A stretch of DNA of 64,000 nucleotides from CAZKBP01 sp964551015 (GCA_964551015.1 CAZKBP010000007.1:1-64000), one strand, 5' to 3'; shown: positions 34,893 to 43,665, numbered from the stretch's first letter. Notes: a model not told the origin generated them from the sequence alone. Made by a program: numbers and translations.

Positions 34893-35435
34893 ATGACACA
34901 ACAGGAATTACTTGAGAAAGTTGGAAACCTTGATAAGCTGGCCAAAGACATTAGCTTCCGCAATGCCTTCATCGCTAACCCCAAAACCGTGCTGAATAAG
35001 GAATTTCCGACTTTGAATTTGAAAGAAGGAGTGAAAATCCATCTTCACGAAAATACTACCCAAGAGATGCACTTAATCCTCGTTCCTACCGAAGAGGCTA
35101 TCTTCCACGATACCCTAGATGAAAAGGTAGAGAGCGTGCTAGACAAAGCGATCGCAAACGAAAGTTTCAAAAAACTATTGATCGCTGACCCCAAAGGTGC
35201 ATTAGAAAGTGAATTGCCTGATTTTTATGTTCCTGAGAGCTTTAAAATCTTTTTCCACGAAAATAACGCAAACGAAATCCACTTGTTAATCCCTTCTTTG
35301 GCTACCGAAGCAGGCGAATTGAGCGAGGCTGAACTTGAAGCCGTAGCTGGTGGTGGTCGTGGTAAAGGCCCGCACGTAGGAAGAAAAAGAGGTGGACGCG
35401 GACCTCGCTGCCGACACAAGCGTCGTGTAAGATAA
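34893..35435 (+). CDS. NHLP-family peptide precursor with duplicated leader and polycationic core
   Basis: The 180-residue product is a ribosomal peptide precursor. Two nitrile-hydratase-alpha-like leader domains align at an exact 70-residue offset (21-62 and 91-132; 18 of 42 identical by my count), each with ANP/ADP-K, LHENxxxE/FHENxxxE and H-L. They are followed by GELSEAELEAVAGG, the canonical leader end with double-glycine cleavage site at 153-154. The predicted core (155-180) has nine Arg, three Lys, two His, one Cys, many Gly and no Ser, Thr, Asp or Glu. The HlyD adaptor and C39-peptidase exporter follow. Without Ser/Thr or a nearby modifying enzyme, an unmodified cationic bacteriocin or signal is the simplest reading. 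Start: ATG 8 bases after an AT-rich leader. Confidence 0.88.
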   Translation: MTQQELLEKVGNLDKLAKDISFRNAFIANPKTVLNKEFPTLNLKEGVKIHLHENTTQEMHLILVPTEEAIFHDTLDEKVESVLDKAIANESFKKLLIADPKGALESELPDFYVPESFKIFFHENNANEIHLLIPSLATEAGELSEAELEAVAGGGRGKGPHVGRKRGGRGPRCRHKRRVR

Positions 35436-35750
35436 TGCTATCTTAAATGCTTATAAGTTAAAAGTACAGTCACTATGTACTTTTAACTTATGATCCTCAT
35501 CCGTGTAGTTATCTATCCATCCCTCCACTCACCACCCTTTCTGACTTCGCCAAAAGATTCAACCTCCTCTTACTTTTCTTGGAAAGGTAAATTTTCTATT
35601 CTTCTCTATGAAGCGTAATTCTAGCCCGATATTTGGAGAACTAGAAAATAAATAGTTAGAAAGTAAGATATTTCCAAGCTATCCCAAATCCATTAAATGT
35701 GATTTTGAAAAAGGAGATACTACTTTCTACGAAATCAAGCTTTAAATTCT
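35436..35750. other. Gap between precursor and export genes, with large hairpin
   Basis: 315 bases with no convincing gene. A 16-bp perfect hairpin sits 18 bases after the precursor stop; the rest is C/T-rich, then A-rich sequence. A second promoter for the export genes could lie at 35600-35740. Confidence 0.5.
35453..35491 (+). terminator. Sixteen-bp perfect hairpin after the peptide precursor gene (partial terminator or mRNA stabiliser)
   Basis: Arms ATAAGTTAAAAGTACA and TGTACTTTTAACTTAT enclose the 7-base loop GTCACTA. No T-run follows (GATCCTC), so full termination is uncertain. Such a structure would protect the precursor mRNA 3' end or allow limited read-through, giving more precursor than transporter. 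Confidence 0.65.
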
Positions 35751-37010
35751 ATGGTGCAAACCCTTTTTAGAAAAAAAGCCCTAGAGCGGCTTTCTTCTCC
35801 TGATAATATTCACGAATTAGTACAGGTTACCTCCTCTCGTAGTTGGTTGGCTCTCTTAGCTTTAAGCGGCTTGGTAGTCGCACTGATTGCCTGGAGTATT
35901 TTTGGTGAATTGCCTAAAAACGTGAAAGGACAGGGCATTGTCATCCAGTCGGGGGGAATCGCTGAAATCACGCTGCTAGGCTCAGGTATTGTCAATCAAA
36001 TCTTAGTAGAAGAAGGTGAAAATGTCTCCAAAGATGACACCATCGCCATCGTAGCCCAGCCCGAACTTCAACTACAAATCGCAAACGCGCAGGATAAGTT
36101 AGCTTATTTGAGAGAAAAAAGAGACAAAATTATCCGCTACAATATCCTAGATCCCAAAATCAAAGAACTCTATCAGGAAAAATATGACCTCGAAGATCGT
36201 CTCGGAAGAATTGAAAAAGAGATGCGACTCTTGGAAGAAAGGCTCATGATCCACGATAAATTAGGCGATAAGAATAATACCAAACCCGATAAGGTAAACC
36301 AAGATCGCCTTCGCTACATTCGCTTACAAAGAGTCGATTTTGTACTTCAGAATGAATTACAAAAAATCAACAGCCGCCTTTTGGGAGTGAATATTGCACA
36401 AGGCAAAGAACTCGAGGACTTAGAGGGAGAAATCCAAGACCTCAAGCGTGAAATCGAAGAATTGAATGTGCGTCTGAGCCTCTCTGCTTATGTCAAAAGC
36501 CCCTACGAAGGTAAAGTGATTGAGCTTATGACGAAACGCGGACAACTGATCGAGGCGGGCGCGCCCGTGGTTAGTATGGAAGTAGCCAGTCGGGTCTCCT
36601 CAGATTTGGAAGCCATCATCTACGTGCCACCCAATGAAGGCAAAAAAATCACCGAAGGAATGACAGCACGTGTGGCGCCCTCTACCGTCAAAATAGAAGA
36701 ATACGGCTACATAGAGGGAGTGGTTTTGAAAGTATCTGAATATCCTTCTACGAGCTACGGGATGGCCAGAGTATTGGGAAGTAAAGATTTAGTACAGACT
36801 TTCAGCCGAGAAGAATCACCCATTGCGATCACGGTTAGGCTCAAAAAAGCCAAAACTCCTAGCCATTATCAATGGACTTCGGGAACAGGACCAGATATCG
36901 AGATCAAGGCGGGCACTTTGTGCGAAGCAAACATCATTACTGCCCAGCAAAGCCCTATTAGCTTGTTATTTCCATTTCTCAATAAGCAATTAGCCGTTAA
37001 CAGCCAATAA
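35751..37010 (+). CDS. HlyD-family membrane-fusion protein of the NHLP peptide exporter
   Basis: The 419-residue product matches the NHLP bacteriocin secretion adaptor. A short cytoplasmic N-terminus with LERLSSPDNIHELVQV is followed by one membrane helix at about 32-52, the VKGQGIVIQSGG beta strand, a lipoyl half-motif (VNQILVEEGENVSKDD), a long coiled-coil hairpin (about 100-250), the second lipoyl half (VKSPYEGKVIEL) and a beta-barrel domain. It links the inner-membrane ABC exporter to the outer envelope. The ABC gene follows 78 bases downstream. The early SSPDNIHELVQV motif is characteristic of this subfamily. Confidence 0.88.
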   Translation: MVQTLFRKKALERLSSPDNIHELVQVTSSRSWLALLALSGLVVALIAWSIFGELPKNVKGQGIVIQSGGIAEITLLGSGIVNQILVEEGENVSKDDTIAIVAQPELQLQIANAQDKLAYLREKRDKIIRYNILDPKIKELYQEKYDLEDRLGRIEKEMRLLEERLMIHDKLGDKNNTKPDKVNQDRLRYIRLQRVDFVLQNELQKINSRLLGVNIAQGKELEDLEGEIQDLKREIEELNVRLSLSAYVKSPYEGKVIELMTKRGQLIEAGAPVVSMEVASRVSSDLEAIIYVPPNEGKKITEGMTARVAPSTVKIEEYGYIEGVVLKVSEYPSTSYGMARVLGSKDLVQTFSREESPIAITVRLKKAKTPSHYQWTSGTGPDIEIKAGTLCEANIITAQQSPISLLFPFLNKQLAVNSQ

Positions 37011-37088
37011 TGCTTGGTTAATTGTTTTTGGAGTTAGTTTTTGATATTTCTTCAATTTGATGATCTGCCGTTTTCAATTTGTAATTTC

Positions 37089-39254
37089 ATGAAAAGAGCC
37101 AAGACGCCCACTATCCTACAAATGGAAGCCGTAGAATGTGGTGCGGCCAGTTTGAGTATGATCTTATCGTACTATGGACGTTACGTACCTCTGGAGCAAT
37201 TACGCTACGATTGTGATGTAACCCGCGACGGGAGTAAGGCTAGTAATATTCTCAAAGCTGCCCGCGATTATCAACTAGACGCCAAAGGGTATCGCAAGGA
37301 AGTAGACGAACTAACCGCGCTCAAGCTACCGGCCATCATCCACTGGAATTTTAATCACTTTTTAGTACTCGAGGGCTTAGACTTAGCCAAAGATAAAGTC
37401 TACTTGAATGATCCAGCGGAAGGACATCGAGTGGTTTCTTTTAAAACTCTAGAAGAGAGCTTTACAGGTGTAATTTTAACTTTTGAACCAAACCAACAAT
37501 TCGAGAGAGGGGGCAAAAGACCCCAACTCATAGAGGCACTTTATCGCCGAGCCAAAGGCTACGAACGAGATATTTTTTTAATTTTCTTGATTAGTTTGTT
37601 GTTGGTGGTACCTGGGCTCATGGTTCCGGTCTTTATCCAAATTTTTGTAGATAATATTCTCGTAGAAGGTTTGCACGATTGGTTCCTACCCTTATTAATG
37701 GGTATGGTTTTGACGGCTTTGCTAAGGGGCGGGCTAGAATGGATGAAAAATAAATACCTCTTGCGTATAGAAACCAAGATGTCCCTGTCCACAGCTTCTC
37801 AATTTTTCTGGCACGTCCTCAGGCTACCCGTGGATTTCTTCTATCAGCGATACGCCGGAGACATCAGTGCCCGTGTAGAGACCAACGACCAAGTAGCCAA
37901 TATGGTCTCTAATCAATTTGCCAAAAACTTTCTAGACCTGATTCTGGTCTTTTTCTATTTTCTGGTAATGGCACAATATAGCCTTTTGCTTTCTCTGGTT
38001 GCTTTGGGTTTTGCGCTGCTCAATATCATTGCTTTACGATTGATTGCTAATCAGCGAGTAGAAAGCTACAGTCAATTACAACAAGTAGAAGGTAGATTGA
38101 GCGGAGTAACCACCAACGGCTTACAGACCATCGAGACGATCAAATCGAGAGGAGGCGAGGATGATTTTTTCAAGAAATGGGCTGGATTTATGACCAAAGT
38201 GGTCAATGCTGAGCAGAAGCTTTCTTTTCTCTCCATCATTTTGCAATCTGTCCCCACTATTTTAAGTTCTTTAACCACTCTGGTGGTGCTAACCGCAGGA
38301 AGTCTACTGATTATGAACGGGCAGATGACGATTGGGATGCTCGTTGCTTTTCAGAGCTTTGCCCAGAGCTTCTTAGAACCCGTCGAGAGCTTGGTAAATA
38401 TGGGTGGACGACTTCAAGAAACCAAGGGCGATATGAATCGCTTGGATGATATTTTGGAAGCCAACCTTGATCCACAAACCGAAAGGGTGGCTACTCGCCC
38501 CGGAGAAAAACCCAATTTTGAGATCATCACCAAAAAGCTGGAGGGTCGAATTGAATTCAAGGATGTAACTTTTGGCTATAGCCGCTTAGCCCCTCCCCTC
38601 ATCGAGAATTTTAACCTGAAAATTGACCCCGGAGAACGGGTCGCCTTGGTGGGAGGCTCTGGTAGTGGTAAATCCACCATTGCCAAACTTTTAGCTGGAC
38701 TTTACGAGCCTTGGAGTGGTGAAATCTTGTTGGATGGTGTTCCAAGAGCAGAAATTCCCCGAGAGGTGATCAATAACTCATTGAGCATGGTCGATCAGGA
38801 TATTTTTCTCTTTGAAGGAACTACCAAAGAAATCCTGACCCTCTGGGATCATACCATCCCTGATTTTCTGATTACTCAGGCGGCCAAAGATGCTCAAGTC
38901 CACGATGTAATCGGGAGCCGTCGCAATGGCTACGAAAGCCTGATCGCCGAAGGGGGGAAAAATCTGAGCGGAGGGCAAAGACAGCGCATGGAAATCGCTC
39001 GCGCCTTGGTGGGGAACCCCTCCATCTTGATTCTCGATGAAGCAACGTCTGCCTTGGACCCTCTTACCGAAAAGGAAATAGAAAATAATATTCGTCGCCG
39101 TTCCTGCTCTGTGCTCGTGGTGGCGCACCGCCTGAGTACCATCAGGGATAGTGATGAGATCATTGTGCTCCGATACGGACAGATTATCGAGCGAGGAACT
39201 CATGAAGAACTCAAAAGCTTAGATCAAGCCTACGCGGCATTGATTAAAATGTAA
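37089..39254 (+). CDS. Peptidase-containing ABC exporter (NHLP/PCAT type)
   Basis: The 721-residue product has three parts. An N-terminal C39 protease (Q11, catalytic C17 in MEAVECGAAS, His in HWNFNHFLV, Asp in LNDPAEGH; about 1-130) comes first, then six membrane helices (about 165-440), then an ABC ATPase: Walker A GGSGSGKST (about 521), signature LSGGQRQRME (about 628), Walker B ILILDEATSALD (about 648) and the His loop VVAHRLST. PCATs cut the leader after GG and export the core with ATP. It should process the 34893-35435 precursor. The start at 37089 (MKRAKTPTILQ) fits the family; the in-frame extension to 37041 does not. The second NHLP ABC subunit common in cyanobacterial loci is absent. 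Confidence 0.93.
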   Translation: MKRAKTPTILQMEAVECGAASLSMILSYYGRYVPLEQLRYDCDVTRDGSKASNILKAARDYQLDAKGYRKEVDELTALKLPAIIHWNFNHFLVLEGLDLAKDKVYLNDPAEGHRVVSFKTLEESFTGVILTFEPNQQFERGGKRPQLIEALYRRAKGYERDIFLIFLISLLLVVPGLMVPVFIQIFVDNILVEGLHDWFLPLLMGMVLTALLRGGLEWMKNKYLLRIETKMSLSTASQFFWHVLRLPVDFFYQRYAGDISARVETNDQVANMVSNQFAKNFLDLILVFFYFLVMAQYSLLLSLVALGFALLNIIALRLIANQRVESYSQLQQVEGRLSGVTTNGLQTIETIKSRGGEDDFFKKWAGFMTKVVNAEQKLSFLSIILQSVPTILSSLTTLVVLTAGSLLIMNGQMTIGMLVAFQSFAQSFLEPVESLVNMGGRLQETKGDMNRLDDILEANLDPQTERVATRPGEKPNFEIITKKLEGRIEFKDVTFGYSRLAPPLIENFNLKIDPGERVALVGGSGSGKSTIAKLLAGLYEPWSGEILLDGVPRAEIPREVINNSLSMVDQDIFLFEGTTKEILTLWDHTIPDFLITQAAKDAQVHDVIGSRRNGYESLIAEGGKNLSGGQRQRMEIARALVGNPSILILDEATSALDPLTEKEIENNIRRRSCSVLVVAHRLSTIRDSDEIIVLRYGQIIERGTHEELKSLDQAYAALIKM

Positions 39255-39429
39255 AAAAACAAATGTTAATTGAGGATTTGATTTACAACCTTTTCAATAT
39301 ATAGGGGGTCATAATCATAGCATCTCAAAATGACTCCAATCTGATCTATCTGCTCTGTAGTACGTGAGGTTTTCATTTGGGCATAAGCTGCGAAGAAGAG
39401 ATTTTTTAGCCCAAGCAAATCAGATTATT

Positions 39430-41505
39430 ATGTCCAGCCACTATAAAATATTCTTGATTCTGAGCTTGATATTGGGCTTGTCTTACATGGGACGAGCCCA
39501 ATCTTCTAAGAAAAAGGAGAAATTGCAATTAAGCCTGTACGTGGATACCTCCGCTCGGATGTCCTTGGAAGATATACGCGAGCAATCTTCATTTCAAAAA
39601 ACTAGCACTACTTCTCTTAATTTTGGCTTCAGTTCGTCTGCTTATTGGCTAAGGGTCAAGACGCCCACTGCCCTATTCAGAAATGGAGATATTTTTTTGC
39701 AGATTGGTAACCCCTTGCTGGAAGAAATCACTTGTTATCAGAAAAATAAACAGGGGAATTGGCAAAAAACTCTTATCGGCAATCCGGTAGAAGTAGCAGA
39801 GCAAGCCAATTACATTTGGCATCGTCTGCCTGTACTTCGCTTAAATCCGTCGGATACACTCCTCTACTTGCGTATTTACAATCCGAGAGGCAGAGTACAG
39901 ATTCCTTTGACTTGGTATAGTGATACGCAGTTCTATCAACAAGCTCAAGCCAATGCTTTGTTGTATGGGGGATTTTTTGGATTACTTTTACTGGTCATTC
40001 TGAATAATGTTTTCATTTTCTCTGCTATACGAGAGCTGAGTTATTTTTTTTATGTGTTGTATACATTGAGTGTCAGTGCGGTTTTGGCGACCTTGAGTGG
40101 GCATATTTTTCAGTTTTTACCATGGATACGCGACTTTAATCCTTATCAGGTACTTTCGTTTTTTATTTTCCTTACCCATTGTTTTGGGGTGAGCTTTGCT
40201 ATCTATTATTTAGAGTTGAGGCGCAGTACGCCTAGGCTTTATCCATTGTTTATAGCCTTTCTGGGATTGAATGTTTTACTTTTTCTTGCCTCTTTTCTTT
40301 TGAGAGAATGGGCATCTATCATCAATGTAATGATCAATATCATCGGGGTGGTACTATCCCTGTTGGCGATCATGATCGCAAGCTTGGCTTGGCTCAGAGG
40401 AGTAAAAAATGCGCGTTACTATGTAATTTCTTATTTGATTTTGATGTTGGGAGCCGCATTTTTGATTTTGGGAGTGACCAACGTATTGCCACCTAGTTTT
40501 ATTTCGGCACACGGTCTGGAATTAGGTGTACTGGGGGAAGCAATTACTCTTTCTATCGCTTTGGCGGATAAACAAAGACTGAGTAATTTGGAAAAGAAGG
40601 AAGCCCAAGACCGCCTCATCGAGTTACAAAAAGAAGCCAATCAAAGCTTGGAAAAGAAAGTACAAGCACGCACCCAGCAACTAGTAGAGGCCAATGAAGA
40701 AATTGCTTCCCAAAGAGACGCACTGGAAGAAAAAAGCCAGCAAATCACTGCCAGTATTACTTATGCCAGCCGTATTCAGAACGCCATGCTCCCGCATCAG
40801 GAGAAAATTCAGCAACTCCTACCCGAATGCTTTATTTTTTACCAACCGCGTGATATCGTATCAGGCGATTTTTATTGGTTTGCCGAGCAAGAAGGTCAAA
40901 TCATTATCGCTGCTGTTGACTGTACTGGGCACGGTGTACCTGGTGCTTTTATGAGTATGATTGGTAATGATTTACTTGATTATATTGTCAACGAAAAGAA
41001 AATTACCCAAGCTGACGAAATTCTCAACCAGCTCGATATGCGCATCAAAAGAGCCCTCAACCAACAAGAAACCCAAAACCAAGACGGGATGGACTTGGCA
41101 CTTTGCGTCATTGACCAAAAAGCAGAACAGATGCAATTTGCTGGAGCTAAAAACCCTTTGATATACATTCAGCCAGATAAAGAGGGCAAACCGCAGCTTT
41201 TTCGCATCAAAGGAGATAAAAGACCCGTGGGCGGTTTACAGCCAGTCAGCCAGTCCTCTTTCACCAAACATCGTGTTGATGTAAGCTTACCCACCACTTT
41301 CTACCTCTATTCCGATGGCTTTCAAGATCAGTTTGGAGGAGCAAAGGGAAAGAAATTCATGGCGCTCCGTTTCAGAAAATTACTCTTTGATATTCATCAA
41401 GAGCCGATGGAAACACAGAAGAAAATTCTACAAAAAACCCTAAATGATTGGAAGGCAAACCATATTCAGGTAGATGATATTTTGGTCATGGGTATACGCT
41501 TGTAG
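39430..41505 (+). CDS. 7TM-DISM sensor fused to SpoIIE/PP2C phosphatase
   Basis: The 691-residue product has a signal peptide (to about 23, GRAQ), a periplasmic 7TMR-DISMED2 sandwich (SSAYWLRVKTPTALF, about 40-160), seven membrane helices (about 170-375), a coiled coil with EKKVQARTQQLVEANEEI (about 395-440), and a PP2C phosphatase with SGDFYWF (about 477), DCTGHGVPGAFMSMIG (about 496) and the SDGFQDQ metal site. It senses an unknown extracellular ligand and controls Ser/Thr dephosphorylation. It lies 175 bases downstream of the peptide exporter and could answer to the exported peptide (speculative). The start at 39430 is chosen because it opens the signal peptide. Confidence 0.9.
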   Translation: MSSHYKIFLILSLILGLSYMGRAQSSKKKEKLQLSLYVDTSARMSLEDIREQSSFQKTSTTSLNFGFSSSAYWLRVKTPTALFRNGDIFLQIGNPLLEEITCYQKNKQGNWQKTLIGNPVEVAEQANYIWHRLPVLRLNPSDTLLYLRIYNPRGRVQIPLTWYSDTQFYQQAQANALLYGGFFGLLLLVILNNVFIFSAIRELSYFFYVLYTLSVSAVLATLSGHIFQFLPWIRDFNPYQVLSFFIFLTHCFGVSFAIYYLELRRSTPRLYPLFIAFLGLNVLLFLASFLLREWASIINVMINIIGVVLSLLAIMIASLAWLRGVKNARYYVISYLILMLGAAFLILGVTNVLPPSFISAHGLELGVLGEAITLSIALADKQRLSNLEKKEAQDRLIELQKEANQSLEKKVQARTQQLVEANEEIASQRDALEEKSQQITASITYASRIQNAMLPHQEKIQQLLPECFIFYQPRDIVSGDFYWFAEQEGQIIIAAVDCTGHGVPGAFMSMIGNDLLDYIVNEKKITQADEILNQLDMRIKRALNQQETQNQDGMDLALCVIDQKAEQMQFAGAKNPLIYIQPDKEGKPQLFRIKGDKRPVGGLQPVSQSSFTKHRVDVSLPTTFYLYSDGFQDQFGGAKGKKFMALRFRKLLFDIHQEPMETQKKILQKTLNDWKANHIQVDDILVMGIRL

Positions 41506-41591
41506 CACGTACAAACGATATACACGGAGGGCAATATCAAATAATTTCCTCAAAAACAATGATGTCAAGCCCCCCAAGTTGTGGCCGTTCT

Positions 41592-42434
41592 TTAATTGAG
41601 CATGTTCAATAAGAGGCTAAATTTCTCTTTAAGCTCCTTACGATCGATAATAAAATCTAAGAAACCGTGCTCTAATAGATATTCAGAGGTTTGAAAGCCT
41701 CGGGGCAGATCTTTACCGATCGTCTCACGGATGACTCTAGGGCCAGCAAAACCGATTAAAGCATGAGGCTCAGCTACATTAAAATCGCCCAGCATGGCAA
41801 AAGAAGCCGAAACGCCCCCCGTGGTAGGGTCGGTCATCAAGGAGATATATGGAATTTTAGCACGAGATAAAAGCGCGAGTTTTGCTGAGGTTTTGGCCAT
41901 CTGCATCAAGGAGTAGCCTCCTTCCATCATCCTGGCCCCACCTGAGCGAGAAATGATGATTAAGGGCATCTTATTCTCTAAGGCAAAGCTGATTGCACGG
42001 CTAATTTTCTCACCGACTACGGAGCCCATCGAGCCTCCAATAAAACGAAAGTCCATACAAGCAATGACCACGGGCAAGTCGTGGAGTGAGCCGTAAGCCG
42101 TACGAACGGCATCCATCAGATTGGTTTTATTCTGACTCTTTTTGACCTTATCAGGGTAAGGTTTGGAATCTACAAAGTCAAGGGGATTACCAGAAGACAA
42201 GCTGGGGTCTAGTTCTACGAAGACATTCTCATCGAAAAGAATTTCAAAGTATTCTTTCGAGCCAATGCGCTCGTGATAATTACACTTGGAGCATGTATAA
42301 TTGTGCTGTTTATGCTCACGGGTAGGCATTATATTTTTACACTCCGGGCAACGATACCATAGCCCGTCTGGGGTTTCTTTTTTGGCTGAAGTAGGCGTTA
42401 CGATTCCCTTCTCCTTGCGATTAAACCAAGCCAT
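41592..42434 (-). CDS. accD: Acetyl-CoA carboxylase carboxyltransferase subunit beta
   Basis: The 280-residue product has an N-terminal C4 zinc ribbon (WYRCPECKNI and YTCSKCNYHER, about 25-55) and the crotonase-like carboxyltransferase fold with MDFRFIGGSMGSVVGEK, ISRSGGARMMEGGYSLMQM and ALIGFAGPRVI. With AccA it transfers the carboxyl group from carboxybiotin to acetyl-CoA, the first committed step of fatty-acid synthesis. The start at 42434 (MAWFNRKEKGI) is conserved in the family. The aldolase gene lies upstream on the same strand, separated by a repeat-bearing 130-base gap. Confidence 0.95.
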   Translation of the reverse strand: MAWFNRKEKGIVTPTSAKKETPDGLWYRCPECKNIMPTREHKQHNYTCSKCNYHERIGSKEYFEILFDENVFVELDPSLSSGNPLDFVDSKPYPDKVKKSQNKTNLMDAVRTAYGSLHDLPVVIACMDFRFIGGSMGSVVGEKISRAISFALENKMPLIIISRSGGARMMEGGYSLMQMAKTSAKLALLSRAKIPYISLMTDPTTGGVSASFAMLGDFNVAEPHALIGFAGPRVIRETIGKDLPRGFQTSEYLLEHGFLDFIIDRKELKEKFSLLLNMLN

Positions 42435-42520
42435 ATCTTCCAAAATTCTAAAAATTTAGTTTAAAAATTATTGTTGCATTGCTTGATCGCTACTTGTTAG
42501 TGTATCATATACCCTTTTAA

Positions 42521-42560
42521 CAATTCAGCAATTTAACAATGCAACAATTTAACAATTCTA
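42521..42560. repeat. Octanucleotide tandem repeat, five units
   Basis: Five consecutive 8-mers CAATTCAG, CAATTTAA, CAATGCAA, CAATTTAA and CAATTCTA lie between the aldolase and accD genes, ending 5 bases before the aldolase stop codon side. Confidence 0.8.
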
Positions 42561-42564
42561 GCCT

Positions 42565-43665
42565 TTATGCTACATCAATTTCGCTGGCTAAATATACATC
42601 TTGAATGGCTTGTAGAAGCTCAATTCCTTCGTTCATAGGTCTTTGGAAGGCTTTTCTACCAGAAATTAAGCCCATTCCGCCCGCTCTTTTGTTGATCACT
42701 GCCGTGCGGATAGCATCGGCCATATCCGAATCACCAGAAGAAGCACCTCCTGAGTTGATCAAACCAGCGCGACCCATATAGCAATTGGCTACTTGATAAC
42801 GACAAAGGTCAATGGGGTGATCAGAAGTCAATTCGCTATAAATTCTTTCGTCCAACTTACCATAACTTGAGCTTCCCGTGTTGAGGGCTTTGTAGCCACC
42901 GTTATTTTCAGGTAATTTTTGCTTGATAATATCCGCCTGGATGGTTACCCCCAAGTGGTTTGCCTGTCCGGTCAAGTCAGCAGAAACGTGATAATCCTTA
43001 TCTTGTTTGAAGGCCGAGTTGCGGGTATAGCACCAAAGGATAGTAGCCATTCCTAGGGAGTGCGCTTCTTCAAAAGCTTCGGCTACTTGTACGATCTGAC
43101 GGTTAGACTCTTCTGAGCCAAAATAGATCGTTGCTCCCACCGCCGTGGCTCCTAAGTTCCAAGCATCTCTGACGGTTCCAAACATGATCTGATCAAAATT
43201 GTTCGGGTAAGTCAGCAATTCGTTATGATTGATCTTGACGATGAAAGGAATTTTGTGCGCATATTTTCTGGAAACCATGGCCAAATTGCCGAAAGTCGTA
43301 GCTACGGCATTACAACCACCCTCGATGGCTAACTTTAAAATATTTTCGGGGTCAAAATAAATGGGGTTCTTAGCGAAGGAAGCACCACCCGAATGCTCAA
43401 TCCCTTGGTCAATGGGGAGGATGGACAAGAAACCAGTACCAGCCAGACGACCGTGGTTCATCAACTGGGCTAAGCTTCTCATGACCTGTGGGCTGCGATT
43501 GCTTTGAGCAAAAATTTGATCTACAAAATCAGGGTTGGGTAGGTGAAGCATATCCTTGGATATGGTTTCGCTTTTGTGGGAAAGCAGATGGTCTGCATCT
43601 TTCCCCAGAAGTTCTACTATTTTATCGTATGCCATGGGTTTTGGATTTTGTTGGGTGTTAGACAA
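42565..43665 (-). CDS. Class I fructose-bisphosphate aldolase (FbaB/DhnA type)
   Basis: The 366-residue product matches bacterial DhnA-type class I aldolases: FLSILPIDQGIEHSGGASF, IEGGCNAVATTFGNL, PFIVKINHNELLTYPN, TAVGATIYFGSEESNRQI and NSGGASSGDSDM. Members cleave fructose-1,6-bisphosphate to triose phosphates through a Lys Schiff base without metal. It lies upstream of accD on the same strand; cotranscription is possible. Confidence 0.93.
   Translation of the reverse strand: MSNTQQNPKPMAYDKIVELLGKDADHLLSHKSETISKDMLHLPNPDFVDQIFAQSNRSPQVMRSLAQLMNHGRLAGTGFLSILPIDQGIEHSGGASFAKNPIYFDPENILKLAIEGGCNAVATTFGNLAMVSRKYAHKIPFIVKINHNELLTYPNNFDQIMFGTVRDAWNLGATAVGATIYFGSEESNRQIVQVAEAFEEAHSLGMATILWCYTRNSAFKQDKDYHVSADLTGQANHLGVTIQADIIKQKLPENNGGYKALNTGSSSYGKLDERIYSELTSDHPIDLCRYQVANCYMGRAGLINSGGASSGDSDMADAIRTAVINKRAGGMGLISGRKAFQRPMNEGIELLQAIQDVYLASEIDVA

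Noticed and set aside
34193..39254. Lanthipeptide or azole-peptide biosynthetic cluster
   Set aside because: No LanM, LanB, YcaO, radical SAM or other maturation gene lies between thiL and accD, and the core lacks Ser/Thr.
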